A stretch of DNA of 64,000 bases from Ralstonia sp. UNC404CL21Col (GCF_000620465.1 NZ_KK211140.1:1-64000); one strand, 5' to 3'; counted from the first letter of the stretch, positions 1 to 12,899 are shown. Numbers and translations: made by a program. Notes: generated by a model not told the origin, from the sequence alone.

Positions 1-452
1 AAGTGCGCGCGATCTACGACGTGATCCGCGACGGCAACGGCAAGTTCAGCGACATCTTCAACTTCTCGAAGGAAGCGACCTTCGGCGGCACGTACACGAT
101 CGGCAAGGCGAAACTGTTTGCGGTATATGAAAACCTGTCGGCGCCCGATGCGGCAGCGGGCGCCCCGACCAAGGCGAACCACTACTGGCTGGGCATCAAC
201 TACGAAGTCACGCCGGCGCTGACGCTGATCGGCGCGGCCTACCGCGTCAACGTGAACCACGGCGGCGGCAACGCCAACCTGTTCATGGCCGGCGCGAACT
301 ACAACCTGTCCAAGCGCACGATGCTGTACGCGAGCGTGGGCACGGTGCAGAACAGCTCCACCGCCAACTTCTCGGTGGAAGCGACCAACAACAACCCGGC
401 CCCGGGCAAGAACCAACTGGGTGCCTATACGGGTATCGTTCACTCGTTCTAA
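1..452 (+). CDS. Outer-membrane porin, C-terminal part (partial)
   Basis: Only the last ~150 residues are in the window; the frame is open at base 1 and ends with TAA at 450-452. The peptide is an alternation of short amphipathic strands and Gly/Asn-rich turns and ends in GIVHSF, with the terminal Phe that is the BAM recognition signal of trimeric beta-barrel porins. It resembles the OmpC-like general porins that Burkholderiales carry in many copies. It lies 165 bp ahead of the sugar cluster on the same strand and may help the substrate cross the outer membrane, but that link is only positional. Confidence 0.85.
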   Translation, partial: VRAIYDVIRDGNGKFSDIFNFSKEATFGGTYTIGKAKLFAVYENLSAPDAAAGAPTKANHYWLGINYEVTPALTLIGAAYRVNVNHGGGNANLFMAGANYNLSKRTMLYASVGTVQNSSTANFSVEATNNNPAPGKNQLGAYTGIVHSF

Positions 453-616
453 AAACCGCTCATGATCGTGGTGCGCACCCCCAAGATTGACCCCGCGATG
501 CTGCCGTTTCCGGACGACGTCCTCGTGAGCGGCGGCAGTTCTCAAGTCAACCTGGGGCCGCCCGCTGCGGCTCATGGATGGTTTAACCCGGGCCGTCTCC
601 CAAGTCACACCAAGCA

Positions 617-1639
617 ATGCCACGCATGAACATCCTCACCATCGATACCGGTACCACCAACACACGCGTTACGGTCTGGCGTGACGACGTTGCGCTTTGC
701 CAGGCTGCGCGCCAGGTTGGCGTGCGCGACACCGCCATCACCGGCAACCGGACGACGCTGCAGCGCGGCGTGCAAGACACGATTGAAGCTGCGCTGCAGA
801 AGGCCGGGTTCGGCATGAGCCAGGTCGACTTGGTGCTGGCGTCCGGCATGATCACCTCCAACGTCGGCTTGCACGAAGTCCCGCACCTGATGGCGCCGGC
901 CGGCCTGCGCGACCTGGCGGCCGGGATGGTGCAGGCAAGCATCCCCGAGGTGTGCGCCCAGCCGATCTGGTTTGTGCCGGGCGTGCGCAATCCGGTGGAC
1001 AACCTCGGCCTGCACAACATCGAGTCGATGGACATGATGCGCGGCGAAGAGGTCGAGACCATGGGTTTGGTTTCGCGTCTGGGCATCACGGAACCGGCGG
1101 TGATCGTGCTGCCCGGGTCGCACTCGAAGTTCGTGCACCTGGACGCCGACCAGCGCATCACCGGCTGTGTGACGACGCTGGCCGGCGAGCTGCTCCACGT
1201 GATCACGCACAACACCATCCTGGCCGACGCGCTCGACTCCGACTTTGCCACCGAGGTCGATCCGGAAATGTTGCTCTCCGGCGCGCGCAGCGCCAGCAGC
1301 ATCGGGCTGGGGCGTGCCTGCTTCATGGTGCGCACGCTGGGCCAGTTCACGATCTACGAGCGCAATGCGCGGGCCAACTTCCTGCTGGGCGCGGTGCTGG
1401 GCGCGGATCTGCTCACGCTCAAGAACAGCAGCGCGATCCGCATGAATCCGGGCACGCAGTTCGTCATCACGGGCAAGCCGCTGCTGCGCGAAGCGCTGGC
1501 CGTGCTGGTGTCGGACGACGATTTCTTCTCGGGCAAGGTCACCGTCACCAGCAGTGAACAGCAGGAACACCTGGCCGGCAGCGGCGCGATCGCCATCGCC
1601 CGCGAGCGCGGCCTGGTCAAAACCTTGAAGGTGGCGTAA
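617..1639 (+). CDS. dgoK: 2-dehydro-3-deoxygalactonokinase
   Basis: Predicted to phosphorylate 2-keto-3-deoxygalactonate to its 6-phosphate in the cytoplasm, the kinase step of the De Ley-Doudoroff pathway. The N-terminus carries the ASKHA-type phosphate-1 loop (ILTIDTGTTNTRV, about residues 5-17), and a second Gly-rich stretch with PGSHSKFVH lies mid-protein, as in DgoK proteins. The 340-residue length is somewhat longer than the E. coli enzyme. A second in-frame ATG at 626 (MNILTIDTG) is an equally plausible start. It is the first gene of a co-directional cluster containing dgoA and dgoD, which supports the substrate assignment. Confidence 0.9.
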   Translation: MPRMNILTIDTGTTNTRVTVWRDDVALCQAARQVGVRDTAITGNRTTLQRGVQDTIEAALQKAGFGMSQVDLVLASGMITSNVGLHEVPHLMAPAGLRDLAAGMVQASIPEVCAQPIWFVPGVRNPVDNLGLHNIESMDMMRGEEVETMGLVSRLGITEPAVIVLPGSHSKFVHLDADQRITGCVTTLAGELLHVITHNTILADALDSDFATEVDPEMLLSGARSASSIGLGRACFMVRTLGQFTIYERNARANFLLGAVLGADLLTLKNSSAIRMNPGTQFVITGKPLLREALAVLVSDDDFFSGKVTVTSSEQQEHLAGSGAIAIARERGLVKTLKVA

Positions 1640-1714
1640 GGCCGGCGCGTACGCCATCCCTCTTTCATCCAACGCAGAACAGATGCCGCAATGACGGCAT
1701 CGCAAGGAGACAAC

Positions 1715-2719
1715 ATGCAACAACAACGACGCGGGACATTCAAGGCCATTGCGGCCGCCACGCTGTTTGCCATGGCCGGCGGCCTTTCGGTGTTTGCCCA
1801 TGCAGCCGATGACGTGAAGATCGGCTTCCTGGTCAAGCAGCCCGAAGAGCCGTGGTTCCAGGACGAATGGAAGTTCGCAGACCAGGCCGCCAAGGAGAAA
1901 GGCTTCAAGCTGGTGAAGATCGGCGTGCCGAGCGGCGGCGAAGTGCTGACCGCCATCGACAACCTGGGCGCGCAGCACGCGCAGGGTTTCGTGATCTGCG
2001 TGCCGGACGTGAAGCTCGGACCGGCGGTCGTCGCCAAGGCCAAGCAGAACAACCTCAAGCTGATGACGGTGGATGACCGGTTGGTCGACGGCGCAGGCAA
2101 GCCGATCGAAGCCGTGCCGCACATGGGCATCTCGGCCACGAAGATCGGCGAACAGGTGGGCGATGCCATCGCGCAGGAGATGAAGAAGCGCGGCTGGAAC
2201 CTGTCGGAAGTCGGTGCTATCCGCATTGCCTATGACCAGCTGCCGACCGCCAAGGAACGCACCGACGGCGCCGTCGCCGCGCTCACCAAGGCGGGCTTTC
2301 CGGCCGCCAACGTGCTGACCAGCCCGCAGGCCAAGACGGATACCGAAGCTGCGTTCAACGCCGCCAACATCACCCTGACCAAGAACCCCAAGTTCAAGCA
2401 CTGGATTGCCTTCGGCCTGAATGACGAAGCCGTGCTGGGCGCCGTGCGTGCGGCGGAAGGCCACGGCGTGAAGCCGGCCGACATCATCGGGGTGGGCATC
2501 GGCGGCAGCCAGTCGGCGCTCAACGAGTTCGCTAAGCCCGAGAAGACCGGCTTCTTCGGTACCGTGCTGATCAGCCCGAAGCGTCACGGCTACGAGACCT
2601 CGGTGAACATGTACGAGTGGATCAAGAACAACAAGGCGCCGGACCCGCTCATCCTGACCAGCGGCCGCCTGATGACGCGCGACAACGAAAAGGCCGTCCG
2701 CCAAGAGATGGGTCTGTGA
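1715..2719 (+). CDS. araF: Arabinose/galactose-type periplasmic binding protein of ABC importer
   Basis: Periplasmic type I sugar-binding protein that delivers sugar to the AraGH-type membrane complex. The N-terminus MQQQRRGTFKAIAAATL continues into a hydrophobic stretch ending VFAHAA, a classical signal peptide; the mature protein starts near DDVKIGFLVKQPEEPWFQ, a typical AraF opening. ATG 1715 is chosen over ATG 1691 because AAGGAGA sits 5-10 bases before it. The 334-residue length matches AraF. E. coli AraF also binds D-galactose, so with dgoK/A/D around it the substrate here may be galactose, arabinose or both; sequence alone does not decide. Confidence 0.88.
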   Translation: MQQQRRGTFKAIAAATLFAMAGGLSVFAHAADDVKIGFLVKQPEEPWFQDEWKFADQAAKEKGFKLVKIGVPSGGEVLTAIDNLGAQHAQGFVICVPDVKLGPAVVAKAKQNNLKLMTVDDRLVDGAGKPIEAVPHMGISATKIGEQVGDAIAQEMKKRGWNLSEVGAIRIAYDQLPTAKERTDGAVAALTKAGFPAANVLTSPQAKTDTEAAFNAANITLTKNPKFKHWIAFGLNDEAVLGAVRAAEGHGVKPADIIGVGIGGSQSALNEFAKPEKTGFFGTVLISPKRHGYETSVNMYEWIKNNKAPDPLILTSGRLMTRDNEKAVRQEMGL

Positions 2720-2752
2720 TCTTGCGGATGACGTTGTTGAAGGAGACTTGCC

Positions 2753-4273
2753 ATGTCGGCGTTTCTTGAGTTTCGTGGCATCAGCAAGGTGTTTCCGGGT
2801 GTGCGGGCGCTGTCCGATGTGTCGTTCGGCATCGAATGCGGTCGCGTGCACGGCTTGCTGGGCGAGAACGGCGCGGGCAAGTCGACGCTGTTGAAGATTC
2901 TGGGCGGCGACTATCAGCCCGATGGCGGGCAGATCGTCGTCGAGGGAACGCCGACCGCATTTCCGACCACGCGCGCGGCGCTGGATGCCGGCATTGCGGT
3001 CATCCATCAGGAGCTGCAGACGGTGCCCGAGCTGACGGTGATGGACAACCTGCTGCTCGGCCACCTGCCGGCCAGCGGCGGGTTTATCCGTCAGCGCGAG
3101 GCGATGGCGTGGACGCGCGAGCAGCTCGGCCGCATCGGCGTCGACCTGGACCCGCGCGCCAAGCTGAAGCACCTGTCGATCGGCCAGCGCCAGATGGTCG
3201 AGATCTGCAAGGCGATCCTGCGCGATGCGCGCGTGATTGCGCTGGACGAGCCGACGAGTTCGCTGTCGATCCGCGAGACCGACATCCTGTTCCGCCTCGT
3301 GAAAGACCTGCGCGCGCAGGGCCGTGCGCTGATCTACATCTCGCACCGGCTCGACGAAATTTTCGAGCTGTGCGATGGCTGCACGATCTTCCGCGACGGC
3401 CGCAAGGTGGCGGATTTCCCGTCGATGGCCAACGTCACGCGCGACGAGCTGGTGGCGCAGATGGTCGGCCGCCAGATCGACGACATCTTCGATTACCGTG
3501 CGCGGCCGCTGGGCGAGGTGCGCTTGCGGGTGGATGGCCTGATGGGCCCGAAGCTGGCTGAGCCGGCAAGCCTGTCCGTACGCCGCGGCGAGATCGTCGG
3601 CCTGTTCGGGCTGGTGGGCGCAGGGCGCTCGGAACTGGCCCGATTGATCTACGGGGCCGATCGCAAGACGGCGGGCAGCATCACGCTCGACGGCGCGCCG
3701 ATCCGCATCCGGGATGTGGCCGATGCCATCCGCCAAGGCATCGTGCTGTGCCCGGAAGACCGCAAGGAAGAAGGCATCATCGGCTGCCGCTCGGTGTCGG
3801 AAAACATCAACATCAGCTGCAGGCGCAACCAGCGCCGCTTCGGCCTCTTCGTCAACGACCGGCAGGAAGCGAAGACGGCCGATCACTACATCACACGCCT
3901 GCGCATCAAGACGCCCAACCGCGAGCAGCCGATCCGCCTGCTGTCGGGCGGCAATCAGCAGAAGGCGATTCTGGCGCGCTGGCTGGCCGAAGACGACATG
4001 CGCGTGTTGATCATAGACGAGCCCACGCGCGGCATCGACGTTGGTGCCAAGAACGAGATCTACCAGGTGCTGTACGAACTGGCCGAACGCGGCGTGGCCG
4101 TGCTGATGATTTCCAGCGAGCTGCCGGAAATCCTCGGTGTGGCCGACCGCGTGCTCGTGATGAGCGAAGGCCGCATCGCCGGCGAATTGCCGCGCGAACA
4201 GGCCAACGAGCAAGCCGTGCTCAAGCTCGCGCTGCGGCCAGAGTCCGCACCTTTGCCGCCGCTGGCGGCATGA
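2753..4273 (+). CDS. araG: Sugar ABC transporter ATP-binding protein
   Basis: Energises import together with the AraF- and AraH-type proteins. It is a fused double nucleotide-binding domain of 506 residues, the normal size of AraG/MglA/RbsA. The first domain has Walker [10 protein letters not shown] (37-45), signature LSIGQ and Walker [13 protein letters not shown]. The second has the degenerate P-loop [10 protein letters not shown], signature LSGGNQQ and Walker [13 protein letters not shown]. The ribosome-binding site AAGGAGA lies just ahead of the ATG. It sits 33 bp after araF and touches the next gene, so the three are one operon. Confidence 0.93.
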   Translation: MSAFLEFRGISKVFPGVRALSDVSFGIECGRVHGLLGENGAGKSTLLKILGGDYQPDGGQIVVEGTPTAFPTTRAALDAGIAVIHQELQTVPELTVMDNLLLGHLPASGGFIRQREAMAWTREQLGRIGVDLDPRAKLKHLSIGQRQMVEICKAILRDARVIALDEPTSSLSIRETDILFRLVKDLRAQGRALIYISHRLDEIFELCDGCTIFRDGRKVADFPSMANVTRDELVAQMVGRQIDDIFDYRARPLGEVRLRVDGLMGPKLAEPASLSVRRGEIVGLFGLVGAGRSELARLIYGADRKTAGSITLDGAPIRIRDVADAIRQGIVLCPEDRKEEGIIGCRSVSENINISCRRNQRRFGLFVNDRQEAKTADHYITRLRIKTPNREQPIRLLSGGNQQKAILARWLAEDDMRVLIIDEPTRGIDVGAKNEIYQVLYELAERGVAVLMISSELPEILGVADRVLVMSEGRIAGELPREQANEQAVLKLALRPESAPLPPLAA

Positions 4274-4290
4274 GAACCCCGGAGTCCAAG

Positions 4291-5298
4291 ATGTCCCAGT
4301 CTCAACCCCTGCAACATTCCGATGCGCTCGCCGCATCGGCACGCTCTGCCATGAACAAGACGCGCCTGCTTCGCCTGCTGGACGATTTCAGCCTGCCGCT
4401 GATCTTCGCCATTCTCTTTGCCGCGCTGTCGTTCTCCGTCGAGTATTTCTTCTCGTGGCAGAACATGGTCGGCCTTGCGTTGTCCGTCTCGCAGATCGGC
4501 ATGGTTGCCTGCACGATGATGTTCTGCCTGGCGTCGCGTGATTTCGATCTGTCGATTGGCTCCACGGTGGCGTTTGCCGGCGTGTTGTGCGCCATGATCA
4601 TCAACGCCACCGGCAGCATTGCACTCGGCATTGGCGCGAGCCTGGTGGCGGGCGCGATCATCGGCGGCATCAATGGTTTCGTGATCGCCAAGCTGAAGAT
4701 CAATGCGCTGATCACAACGCTGGCCACGATGGAAATCGTGCGGGGCCTCGCTTTCATCGCCTCACATGGGCAGGCGGTGGGCGTGTCCGACATGGATTTC
4801 TTCGACCTCGGCAACACGATCTTTTTTGGTGTGCCGACGCCGGTGTGGGTCGCGGCGCTGTGCTTTGTCGTGTTTGGCGTGCTGCTCAACAAGACGATCT
4901 ACGGCCGCAATACGCTGGCGATTGGCGGCAACCCGGAAGCCGCGCGGCTGGCCGGCGTGAACGTCAACATGACGCGCATCGTGATCTTCCTGATCCAGGG
5001 CGTGATTGCCGCGCTGGCCGGTGTGATCCTGGCCGCGCGCATCACCAGCGGCCAGCCGAATGCGGCGCAAGGCTTTGAGCTGAACGTGATTTCGGCCTGC
5101 GTGCTCGGCGGCGTGTCGCTGCTCGGCGGCCGCGCGACCATCAGCGGGGTGCTGGTCGGCGTGCTGATCATGGGCACCGTGCAGAACGCGATGAACCTGC
5201 TGAACATCGACGCGTTCTATCAGTACCTCGTGCGCGGCGCGATTCTGCTGGCGGCGGTGCTGGTCGACCAGTTGAAGAACCGCGGCGGCCGTGAGTGA
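4291..5298 (+). CDS. araH: Sugar ABC transporter permease
   Basis: Inner-membrane permease of the BPD_transp_2 family with about nine or ten hydrophobic helices and the conserved family segments DFDLSIGSTVAFAG and GRNTLAIGGNPEAARLAG. The 335-residue length is close to E. coli AraH (328). ATG 4291 has GGAG at 4281-4284; an alternative ATG at 4270 overlaps the araG stop as ATGA and would add seven residues. It completes the AraFGH importer. The gene ends eight bases inside the next one, showing tight translational coupling. Confidence 0.9.
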   Translation: MSQSQPLQHSDALAASARSAMNKTRLLRLLDDFSLPLIFAILFAALSFSVEYFFSWQNMVGLALSVSQIGMVACTMMFCLASRDFDLSIGSTVAFAGVLCAMIINATGSIALGIGASLVAGAIIGGINGFVIAKLKINALITTLATMEIVRGLAFIASHGQAVGVSDMDFFDLGNTIFFGVPTPVWVAALCFVVFGVLLNKTIYGRNTLAIGGNPEAARLAGVNVNMTRIVIFLIQGVIAALAGVILAARITSGQPNAAQGFELNVISACVLGGVSLLGGRATISGVLVGVLIMGTVQNAMNLLNIDAFYQYLVRGAILLAAVLVDQLKNRGGRE

Positions 5299-6223
5299 GG
5301 CCGTGCAGATGACAACCGCAACCACGCTGTCCGATCTGCGCTGCACGCTGGGCGAAGGCATCGTCTGGGACGACGCCCTGCGCGTGCTCTGGTGGACCGA
5401 CATCCAGGAATCGCTGCTGTGGCAGCACGATCCGGCGACGGGGCAGGAGCGTCAATGGCCGCTGCCGCAACGCGTCGGCTCTTTCGTGCTGACGGACGAG
5501 CCCGGCGTGCTGATCCTGGGCCTTGCCAAGAACATCGCCCGCTTCGACACGCGCACCGGCGCGCTCACTCTGCTGGCTGACGTCGAATCCGACAACCCGA
5601 CCACGCGGGTCAATGACGGTCGCGCAGACCGCTCCGGCAACTACGTCTTCGGCACGCTGCACGAGGGCGGGCCCGAACCCACCGGCAGCTTCTATCGCTT
5701 CACGCCGATGGGAACGTTGCAACGCCTGTCGCTGCCGCACATCGCCATCGCCAACAGCATCGCCTTCAGCCCCGACGGCGAGACCATGTATTGGTGCGAT
5801 ACCAACAGCCGGCGCATCCACGCGTGCGGCTACGACGGGCAGACCGGCGCAGTCGCCAATATTCGCGTCTTCGCCGATCTGCGTGACCAGGATGCCGATG
5901 GCGCCCACAAGGGTTCGCCCGATGGCTCCACCGTGGACGCAGACGGCTGCCTGTGGAATGCCGAGTGGGGCGGCAACCGCCTGACGCGCTACGCACCGGA
6001 CGGCCGCGTGCTGGCGCGCGTGTCCGTGCCGGCATCGCAGCCCACATGCCCTGCATTTGGCGGCGAGGCGCTCGACACGCTGTATCTGACGACGGCGCGC
6101 GACGGTTTGTCGGCGCGCCGCCTGGCAGAAGACGTGAATGCCGGCGCGACGTTGCAGCTTGCCGTGCCGGACGTACGCGGATTGCCGGAGGGCCGGTTCG
6201 GCCATGCCTACGTTGCAGCTTGA
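5291..6223 (+). CDS. SMP-30/gluconolactonase family sugar lactonase
   Basis: A 310-residue six-bladed beta-propeller of the SMP-30/gluconolactonase/LRE family. Metal-site segments are visible: CTLGEGIVWD near the N-terminus (metal-ligand Glu), VNDGRADRSGNYVFGT and NSIAFSPDGETMYWCDTNSR (Asn/Asp ligands). In this cluster the expected job is opening galactono-1,4-lactone (or arabinonolactone) to the acid that DgoD dehydrates. GTG 5291 overlaps araH by 8 bp; ATG 5309 is an alternative start. Family enzymes hydrolyse several aldonolactones, so substrate is inferred from neighbours. Confidence 0.88.
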   Translation: MSEAVQMTTATTLSDLRCTLGEGIVWDDALRVLWWTDIQESLLWQHDPATGQERQWPLPQRVGSFVLTDEPGVLILGLAKNIARFDTRTGALTLLADVESDNPTTRVNDGRADRSGNYVFGTLHEGGPEPTGSFYRFTPMGTLQRLSLPHIAIANSIAFSPDGETMYWCDTNSRRIHACGYDGQTGAVANIRVFADLRDQDADGAHKGSPDGSTVDADGCLWNAEWGGNRLTRYAPDGRVLARVSVPASQPTCPAFGGEALDTLYLTTARDGLSARRLAEDVNAGATLQLAVPDVRGLPEGRFGHAYVAA

Positions 6224-7088
6224 AAACGGCACGCTACGCGCCGAGGTATTGCCCGAAGCCGGTGGCGGCTTGCTGCGTTTCGATCTGCTGCGTGACGGCG
6301 ATGTCGCGCCGATCTTCCGGCCGGGGACAGCAGAAGCCGCGCTGCACGATCCGAGAGCGCTCGCCTGTTTTCCGCTCGTGCCGTGGTCCAACCGCATCGG
6401 CGGTGGGCGCTTCCAGTTCGAGGGGCGGACCATCGAGGTGCCGGGCACGCGTGACGACGAAGCGTATCCCCTGCACGGCCACGGCTGGCTGATGCCGTGG
6501 GAGGTGGTCTCACAAACAGACACGTCAGTCGAACTCGCCGCAACGGTCCACCACGGCCGCCCCTTCCGCTACCTGACGACGCAGCGCTACACGCTCGTGG
6601 GCAACACGCTGGAAATCTCGCTGACAGTACGCAACGAAGGCGCGCCGCTGCCCTTTGGCCTGGGCGTGCATCCGTTCTTTCCGCGCACGCCGGATGTTCG
6701 GTTGCTCGCCAGCGCAACGGCCATGTGGGAATCCGCATCGGACCATCTGCCGACGGCTCTGCAGGCGCCACATGCAGATGCAGACTTTCGCAAGCTCCGG
6801 AAGCTCGAAGCCAACGCCGCCATCAATCACAGCTTTGAAGGCTGGGGTGGCCGCGCCGAGATCGTCTGGCCCAGCCGCCGCGTGTCTGTGCAGATCACGG
6901 CCGACACGGCGCGCTATGTGCTGTACACCCCAGCCGGGTACGACTTCTTCTGCTTCGAGCCGGTCGACCATGCCATCAACGCGCACAACTTACCCGGCCT
7001 GGCGCAAGACCACGGGCTGACGGTTCTCGGCACGGGTCGGAGCCTGCAGCGCAGCTATCAATTCACCGTGAACCGAACTGACGCATGA
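6204..7088 (+). CDS. Aldose 1-epimerase (mutarotase) family protein
   Basis: Galactose-mutarotase-like fold, 294 residues. Recognisable elements are CFPLVPWSNRIGGGRF (the N-R substrate-binding region), the first catalytic His region YPLHGHGW, the second His in FGLGVHPFF, and a late catalytic-Glu candidate in FFCFEPVDH. It interconverts alpha and beta anomers of an aldose so that the anomer-specific dehydrogenase downstream is supplied. ATG 6204 overlaps the lactonase by 20 bp and follows GGAGGG; an upstream ATG at 6138 would add 22 residues without family similarity. The stop overlaps the next start as ATGA. Confidence 0.88.
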   Translation: MPTLQLENGTLRAEVLPEAGGGLLRFDLLRDGDVAPIFRPGTAEAALHDPRALACFPLVPWSNRIGGGRFQFEGRTIEVPGTRDDEAYPLHGHGWLMPWEVVSQTDTSVELAATVHHGRPFRYLTTQRYTLVGNTLEISLTVRNEGAPLPFGLGVHPFFPRTPDVRLLASATAMWESASDHLPTALQAPHADADFRKLRKLEANAAINHSFEGWGGRAEIVWPSRRVSVQITADTARYVLYTPAGYDFFCFEPVDHAINAHNLPGLAQDHGLTVLGTGRSLQRSYQFTVNRTDA

Positions 7089-7891
7089 CTGTTTCTCCGA
7101 TGTCTTTTCCGCCGCGTCTTGCCGGCAAGGTCGCCCTGGTGACAGGCGCCACGCAAGGCATTGGCGGTGCGATTGCCAAGCTGTTCGCGCAGCATGGCGC
7201 GCGCGTGATCGTCAACGCGCTGGTGCGTGACGCGCGCGCCGAAGCCTTTGCCGCCGAAATCGGCGACAGCGTTGGCAACGACAACATCCTCCTCGTGCAA
7301 GCCGACGTGCGCGACCGCGCCCAGATCGACGCAATGGTCGCTGCCGGCGTCGAGCGTTTTGGCGGCATCGATGTGCTGGTCAACAACGCCGGTATCAACG
7401 TGTTTTCCGATCCGCTCGAGTTGAGCGAGGACGACTGGGCGCGCTGCCTTTCCGTCGATCTGGAAGGCGCGTGGCATTGCGCGCGCGCCGTGCTGCCGCA
7501 CATGCTGGCGCGCGGGGCGGGCAGCATCGTCAACATCGCGTCGGTGCATGGACACAAGATCATTCCGGGCGCGTTTCCCTATCCGGTGGCCAAGCATGGG
7601 CTGATCGGGCTCACGCGTGCGCTGGGTATCGAATATGCGGCGCGCGGTATCCGCGTCAATTCGATTTCGCCGGGACTGATCCTCACGCCGATTGCCGAGG
7701 CCGGCTTTGCCGCTGCCCCCGATCCGGAAGCCGAACGCCGCCGCCAGGCCGAACTGCTGCCGTGCAAGCGCATCGGCGAGCCGGAAGAAGTGGCCTACAC
7801 CGCGCTGTTCCTCGCCTCCGACGAGGCGCGCTTCATCAACGCGACCGACATCCTCATCGATGGCGGCCGCTCGCAGCTCTATCACGAATGA
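7085..7891 (+). CDS. SDR-family sugar dehydrogenase, probable D-galactose (or L-arabinose) 1-dehydrogenase
   Basis: Classical short-chain dehydrogenase of 268 residues. It has the cofactor motif TGATQGIGG (about 20-28), NNAG in VLVNNAGIN, catalytic Ser in NIASVHG, and the YPVAK active-site Tyr/Lys, followed by INATDILIDGG near the C-terminus. In this cluster it is the only oxidoreductase able to convert the imported aldose to its lactone, so galactose dehydrogenase is the expected role. It overlaps the epimerase (ATGA at 7085) and dgoA (ATGA at 7888). The exact sugar and NAD versus NADP preference cannot be read with certainty. Confidence 0.85.
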   Translation: MTVSPMSFPPRLAGKVALVTGATQGIGGAIAKLFAQHGARVIVNALVRDARAEAFAAEIGDSVGNDNILLVQADVRDRAQIDAMVAAGVERFGGIDVLVNNAGINVFSDPLELSEDDWARCLSVDLEGAWHCARAVLPHMLARGAGSIVNIASVHGHKIIPGAFPYPVAKHGLIGLTRALGIEYAARGIRVNSISPGLILTPIAEAGFAAAPDPEAERRRQAELLPCKRIGEPEEVAYTALFLASDEARFINATDILIDGGRSQLYHE

Positions 7892-8514
7892 CCTGGACAA
7901 CCCACCTTCCGCTGATCGCCATCCTGCGCGGCATCCGGCCTGACGAGGTGCTCGCGCACACGCAGGCGCTGGTCGATGCCGGTTTCGACGCCATCGAAAT
8001 TCCGCTGAACTCGCCCGACTGGGCGCAGAGCGTGCAGCTCGCCGCGCGTGCCTTTGGCGACCGCGCGCTGATCGGCGCGGGCACCGTGCTGCGCCCCGAA
8101 GACGTTGACCTGATGGTCGCGGCCGGCGGCAAGCTGGTCGTGACGCCCAATACGAATGCAGACGTGATCCGCGCCGCCGCTGCACGCAAGCTCGTCACCT
8201 GCATCGGCTGCATGACGGCCACCGAGGCTTTCGCCGCGCTCGACGCAGGCGCGCAGGCGCTGAAAATCTTCCCGGCCGGCAATCTCGGGACCGGTTATGT
8301 CCGGGCGCTCAAGGCCGTGCTGCCCGCTGACGTGCCGGTATTTGCCGTCGGCGGCATCACGCCGGAGAACCTTGCCGATTACCTTGCCGCCGGCTGCATC
8401 GGCGCCGGGCTCGGCAGCGACCTGTATCGCCCGGGCCAGCCCGTGGAGCGCACCGCCGAACGCGCGCGCGCCTTTGTCGCGGCCTACCGCGCCGTCCAAT
8501 CTGTCCGCACCTGA
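7888..8514 (+). CDS. dgoA: 2-dehydro-3-deoxy-6-phosphogalactonate aldolase
   Basis: Class I aldolase of the KDPG/KHG family that splits KDPGal into pyruvate and D-glyceraldehyde 3-phosphate. The catalytic Glu37 (EIPLN) and Schiff-base Lys126 (LKIFPA) fall at the same numbers known for the E. coli enzyme, and the phosphate-binding glycines VGGITPEN and GAGLGS are present. The 208-residue length is normal. ATG 7888 overlaps the preceding stop. It is the last catabolic step of the pathway encoded here. Confidence 0.95.
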   Translation: MTWTTHLPLIAILRGIRPDEVLAHTQALVDAGFDAIEIPLNSPDWAQSVQLAARAFGDRALIGAGTVLRPEDVDLMVAAGGKLVVTPNTNADVIRAAAARKLVTCIGCMTATEAFAALDAGAQALKIFPAGNLGTGYVRALKAVLPADVPVFAVGGITPENLADYLAAGCIGAGLGSDLYRPGQPVERTAERARAFVAAYRAVQSVRT

Positions 8515-8534
8515 ACGCACCTTCGATTCGATCC

Positions 8535-9683
8535 ATGAAAATCACCCGCCTGACCACGTACCGCCTGCCCCCGCGCTGGATGTTCCTGAAAGTCGAGACC
8601 GACGAGGGCGTCACCGGCTGGGGCGAACCCGTCATCGAAGGCCGTGCGCGCACGGTGGAGGCGGCGGTGCACGAGCTGTCCGACTACCTCGTCGGCCAGG
8701 ATCCGAGCCGCATCAACGACCTCTGGCAGACCATGTACCGCGCCGGCTTCTACCGGGGCGGCCCGATCCTGATGAGCGCCATCGCCGGGATCGACCAGGC
8801 GCTGTGGGACATCAAGGGCAAGGTGCTGGGCGTGCCGGTGTACGAACTGCTCGGCGGCCTCGTGCGCGACAAGATGCGCACCTACAGCTGGGTCGGCGGC
8901 GACCGCCCGGCCGACGTGATTGCCGGCATGAAGGCGCTGCAGGCCGGCGGCTTCGATCACTTCAAGCTCAACGGTTGCGAAGAGATGAGCATCATCGACA
9001 CGTCCCGTGCAGTGGACGCGGCGGTCGCCAAGGTTGCCGAGATTCGCTCGGCGTTCGGCAACACCGTCGAATTCGGGCTCGATTTTCACGGTCGCGTGTC
9101 TGCGCCGATGGCCAAGGTGCTCATCAAGGAGCTGGAGCCGTATCGGCCGCTCTTTATCGAAGAGCCCGTGCTGGCCGAGCAGGCCGAAACCTATGCCCGC
9201 CTGGCCGCCCACACCCATCTGCCGATAGCCGCTGGCGAGCGCATGTTCTCGCGCTTCGACTTCAAGCGGGTGCTGGAAGCAGGCGGGGTGTCGATCCTGC
9301 AGCCGGACCTGTCTCACGCCGGCGGCATTACCGAATGCGTGAAGATCGCCGCCATGGCCGAGGCTTACGATGTGGCGTTGGCGCCGCATTGCCCGCTTGG
9401 CCCCATCGCGCTGGCGGCCTGCCTGCATGTGGATTTCGTCAGTTGGAACGCCACGTTGCAAGAACAGAGCATGGGCATCCACTACAACAAGGGCGCCGAA
9501 CTGCTCGATTACGTGCGAAACAAGGCCGATTTCGCGCTGGAAGGGGGCTATATCCGCCCGCCGCGCCTGCCCGGCCTGGGCGTGGACATCGATGAGGCGC
9601 TGGTCATCGAACGGAGCAAGGAAGCCCCCGACTGGCGCAACCCGGTGTGGCGCCATGCCGACGGTTCCGTCGCGGAGTGGTAA
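8535..9683 (+). CDS. dgoD: D-galactonate dehydratase
   Basis: Enolase-superfamily dehydratase converting D-galactonate to 2-keto-3-deoxygalactonate. The 382-residue length equals E. coli DgoD and the key residues line up by number: metal ligands Asp183, Glu209 and Glu235, general acid His185 (GLDFHGR) and His285 (LAPHCPL). It starts 20 bp after dgoA and ends the sugar cluster. No regulator of the cluster is inside the window; it may lie left of base 1 or elsewhere. Confidence 0.96.
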   Translation: MKITRLTTYRLPPRWMFLKVETDEGVTGWGEPVIEGRARTVEAAVHELSDYLVGQDPSRINDLWQTMYRAGFYRGGPILMSAIAGIDQALWDIKGKVLGVPVYELLGGLVRDKMRTYSWVGGDRPADVIAGMKALQAGGFDHFKLNGCEEMSIIDTSRAVDAAVAKVAEIRSAFGNTVEFGLDFHGRVSAPMAKVLIKELEPYRPLFIEEPVLAEQAETYARLAAHTHLPIAAGERMFSRFDFKRVLEAGGVSILQPDLSHAGGITECVKIAAMAEAYDVALAPHCPLGPIALAACLHVDFVSWNATLQEQSMGIHYNKGAELLDYVRNKADFALEGGYIRPPRLPGLGVDIDEALVIERSKEAPDWRNPVWRHADGSVAEW

Positions 9684-9753
9684 GCCGGGCGCGGGAGGGG
9701 GAGGCGTAGCACGTTTGACTGACCGCGATCACCCCAGCCGGGTCATTCCCGTC

Positions 9754-9762
9754 TGGTAAAAT
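9754..9762 (+). promoter_or_regulatory. Extended -10 promoter element for tkt
   Basis: TGGTAAAAT, an extended -10 (TGn then TAAAAT), ends 36 bp before the tkt ATG. No good -35 is placed 16-18 bp upstream; TTGACT at 9715-9720 is too far. The same 9-mer occurs before purB and oxyR. Confidence 0.5.
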
Positions 9763-9798
9763 CGCGGTTTTCCCGCCTATCTCCTGCCGCAGGTTCGC

Positions 9799-12899
<3,101 letters not shown>

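Noticed and set aside
3748-4290. An extended araH reading frame beginning inside araG
   Set aside because: The extra region is the other-frame shadow of araG; family length and the GGAG site support the start at 4291.
605-4342. A very long minus-strand open frame (over 1200 codons) opposite dgoK-araF-araG
   Set aside because: It is antisense to three well-supported genes; high GC removes stop codons on the complementary strand, and the translation is His/Arg/Ala-rich without domains.
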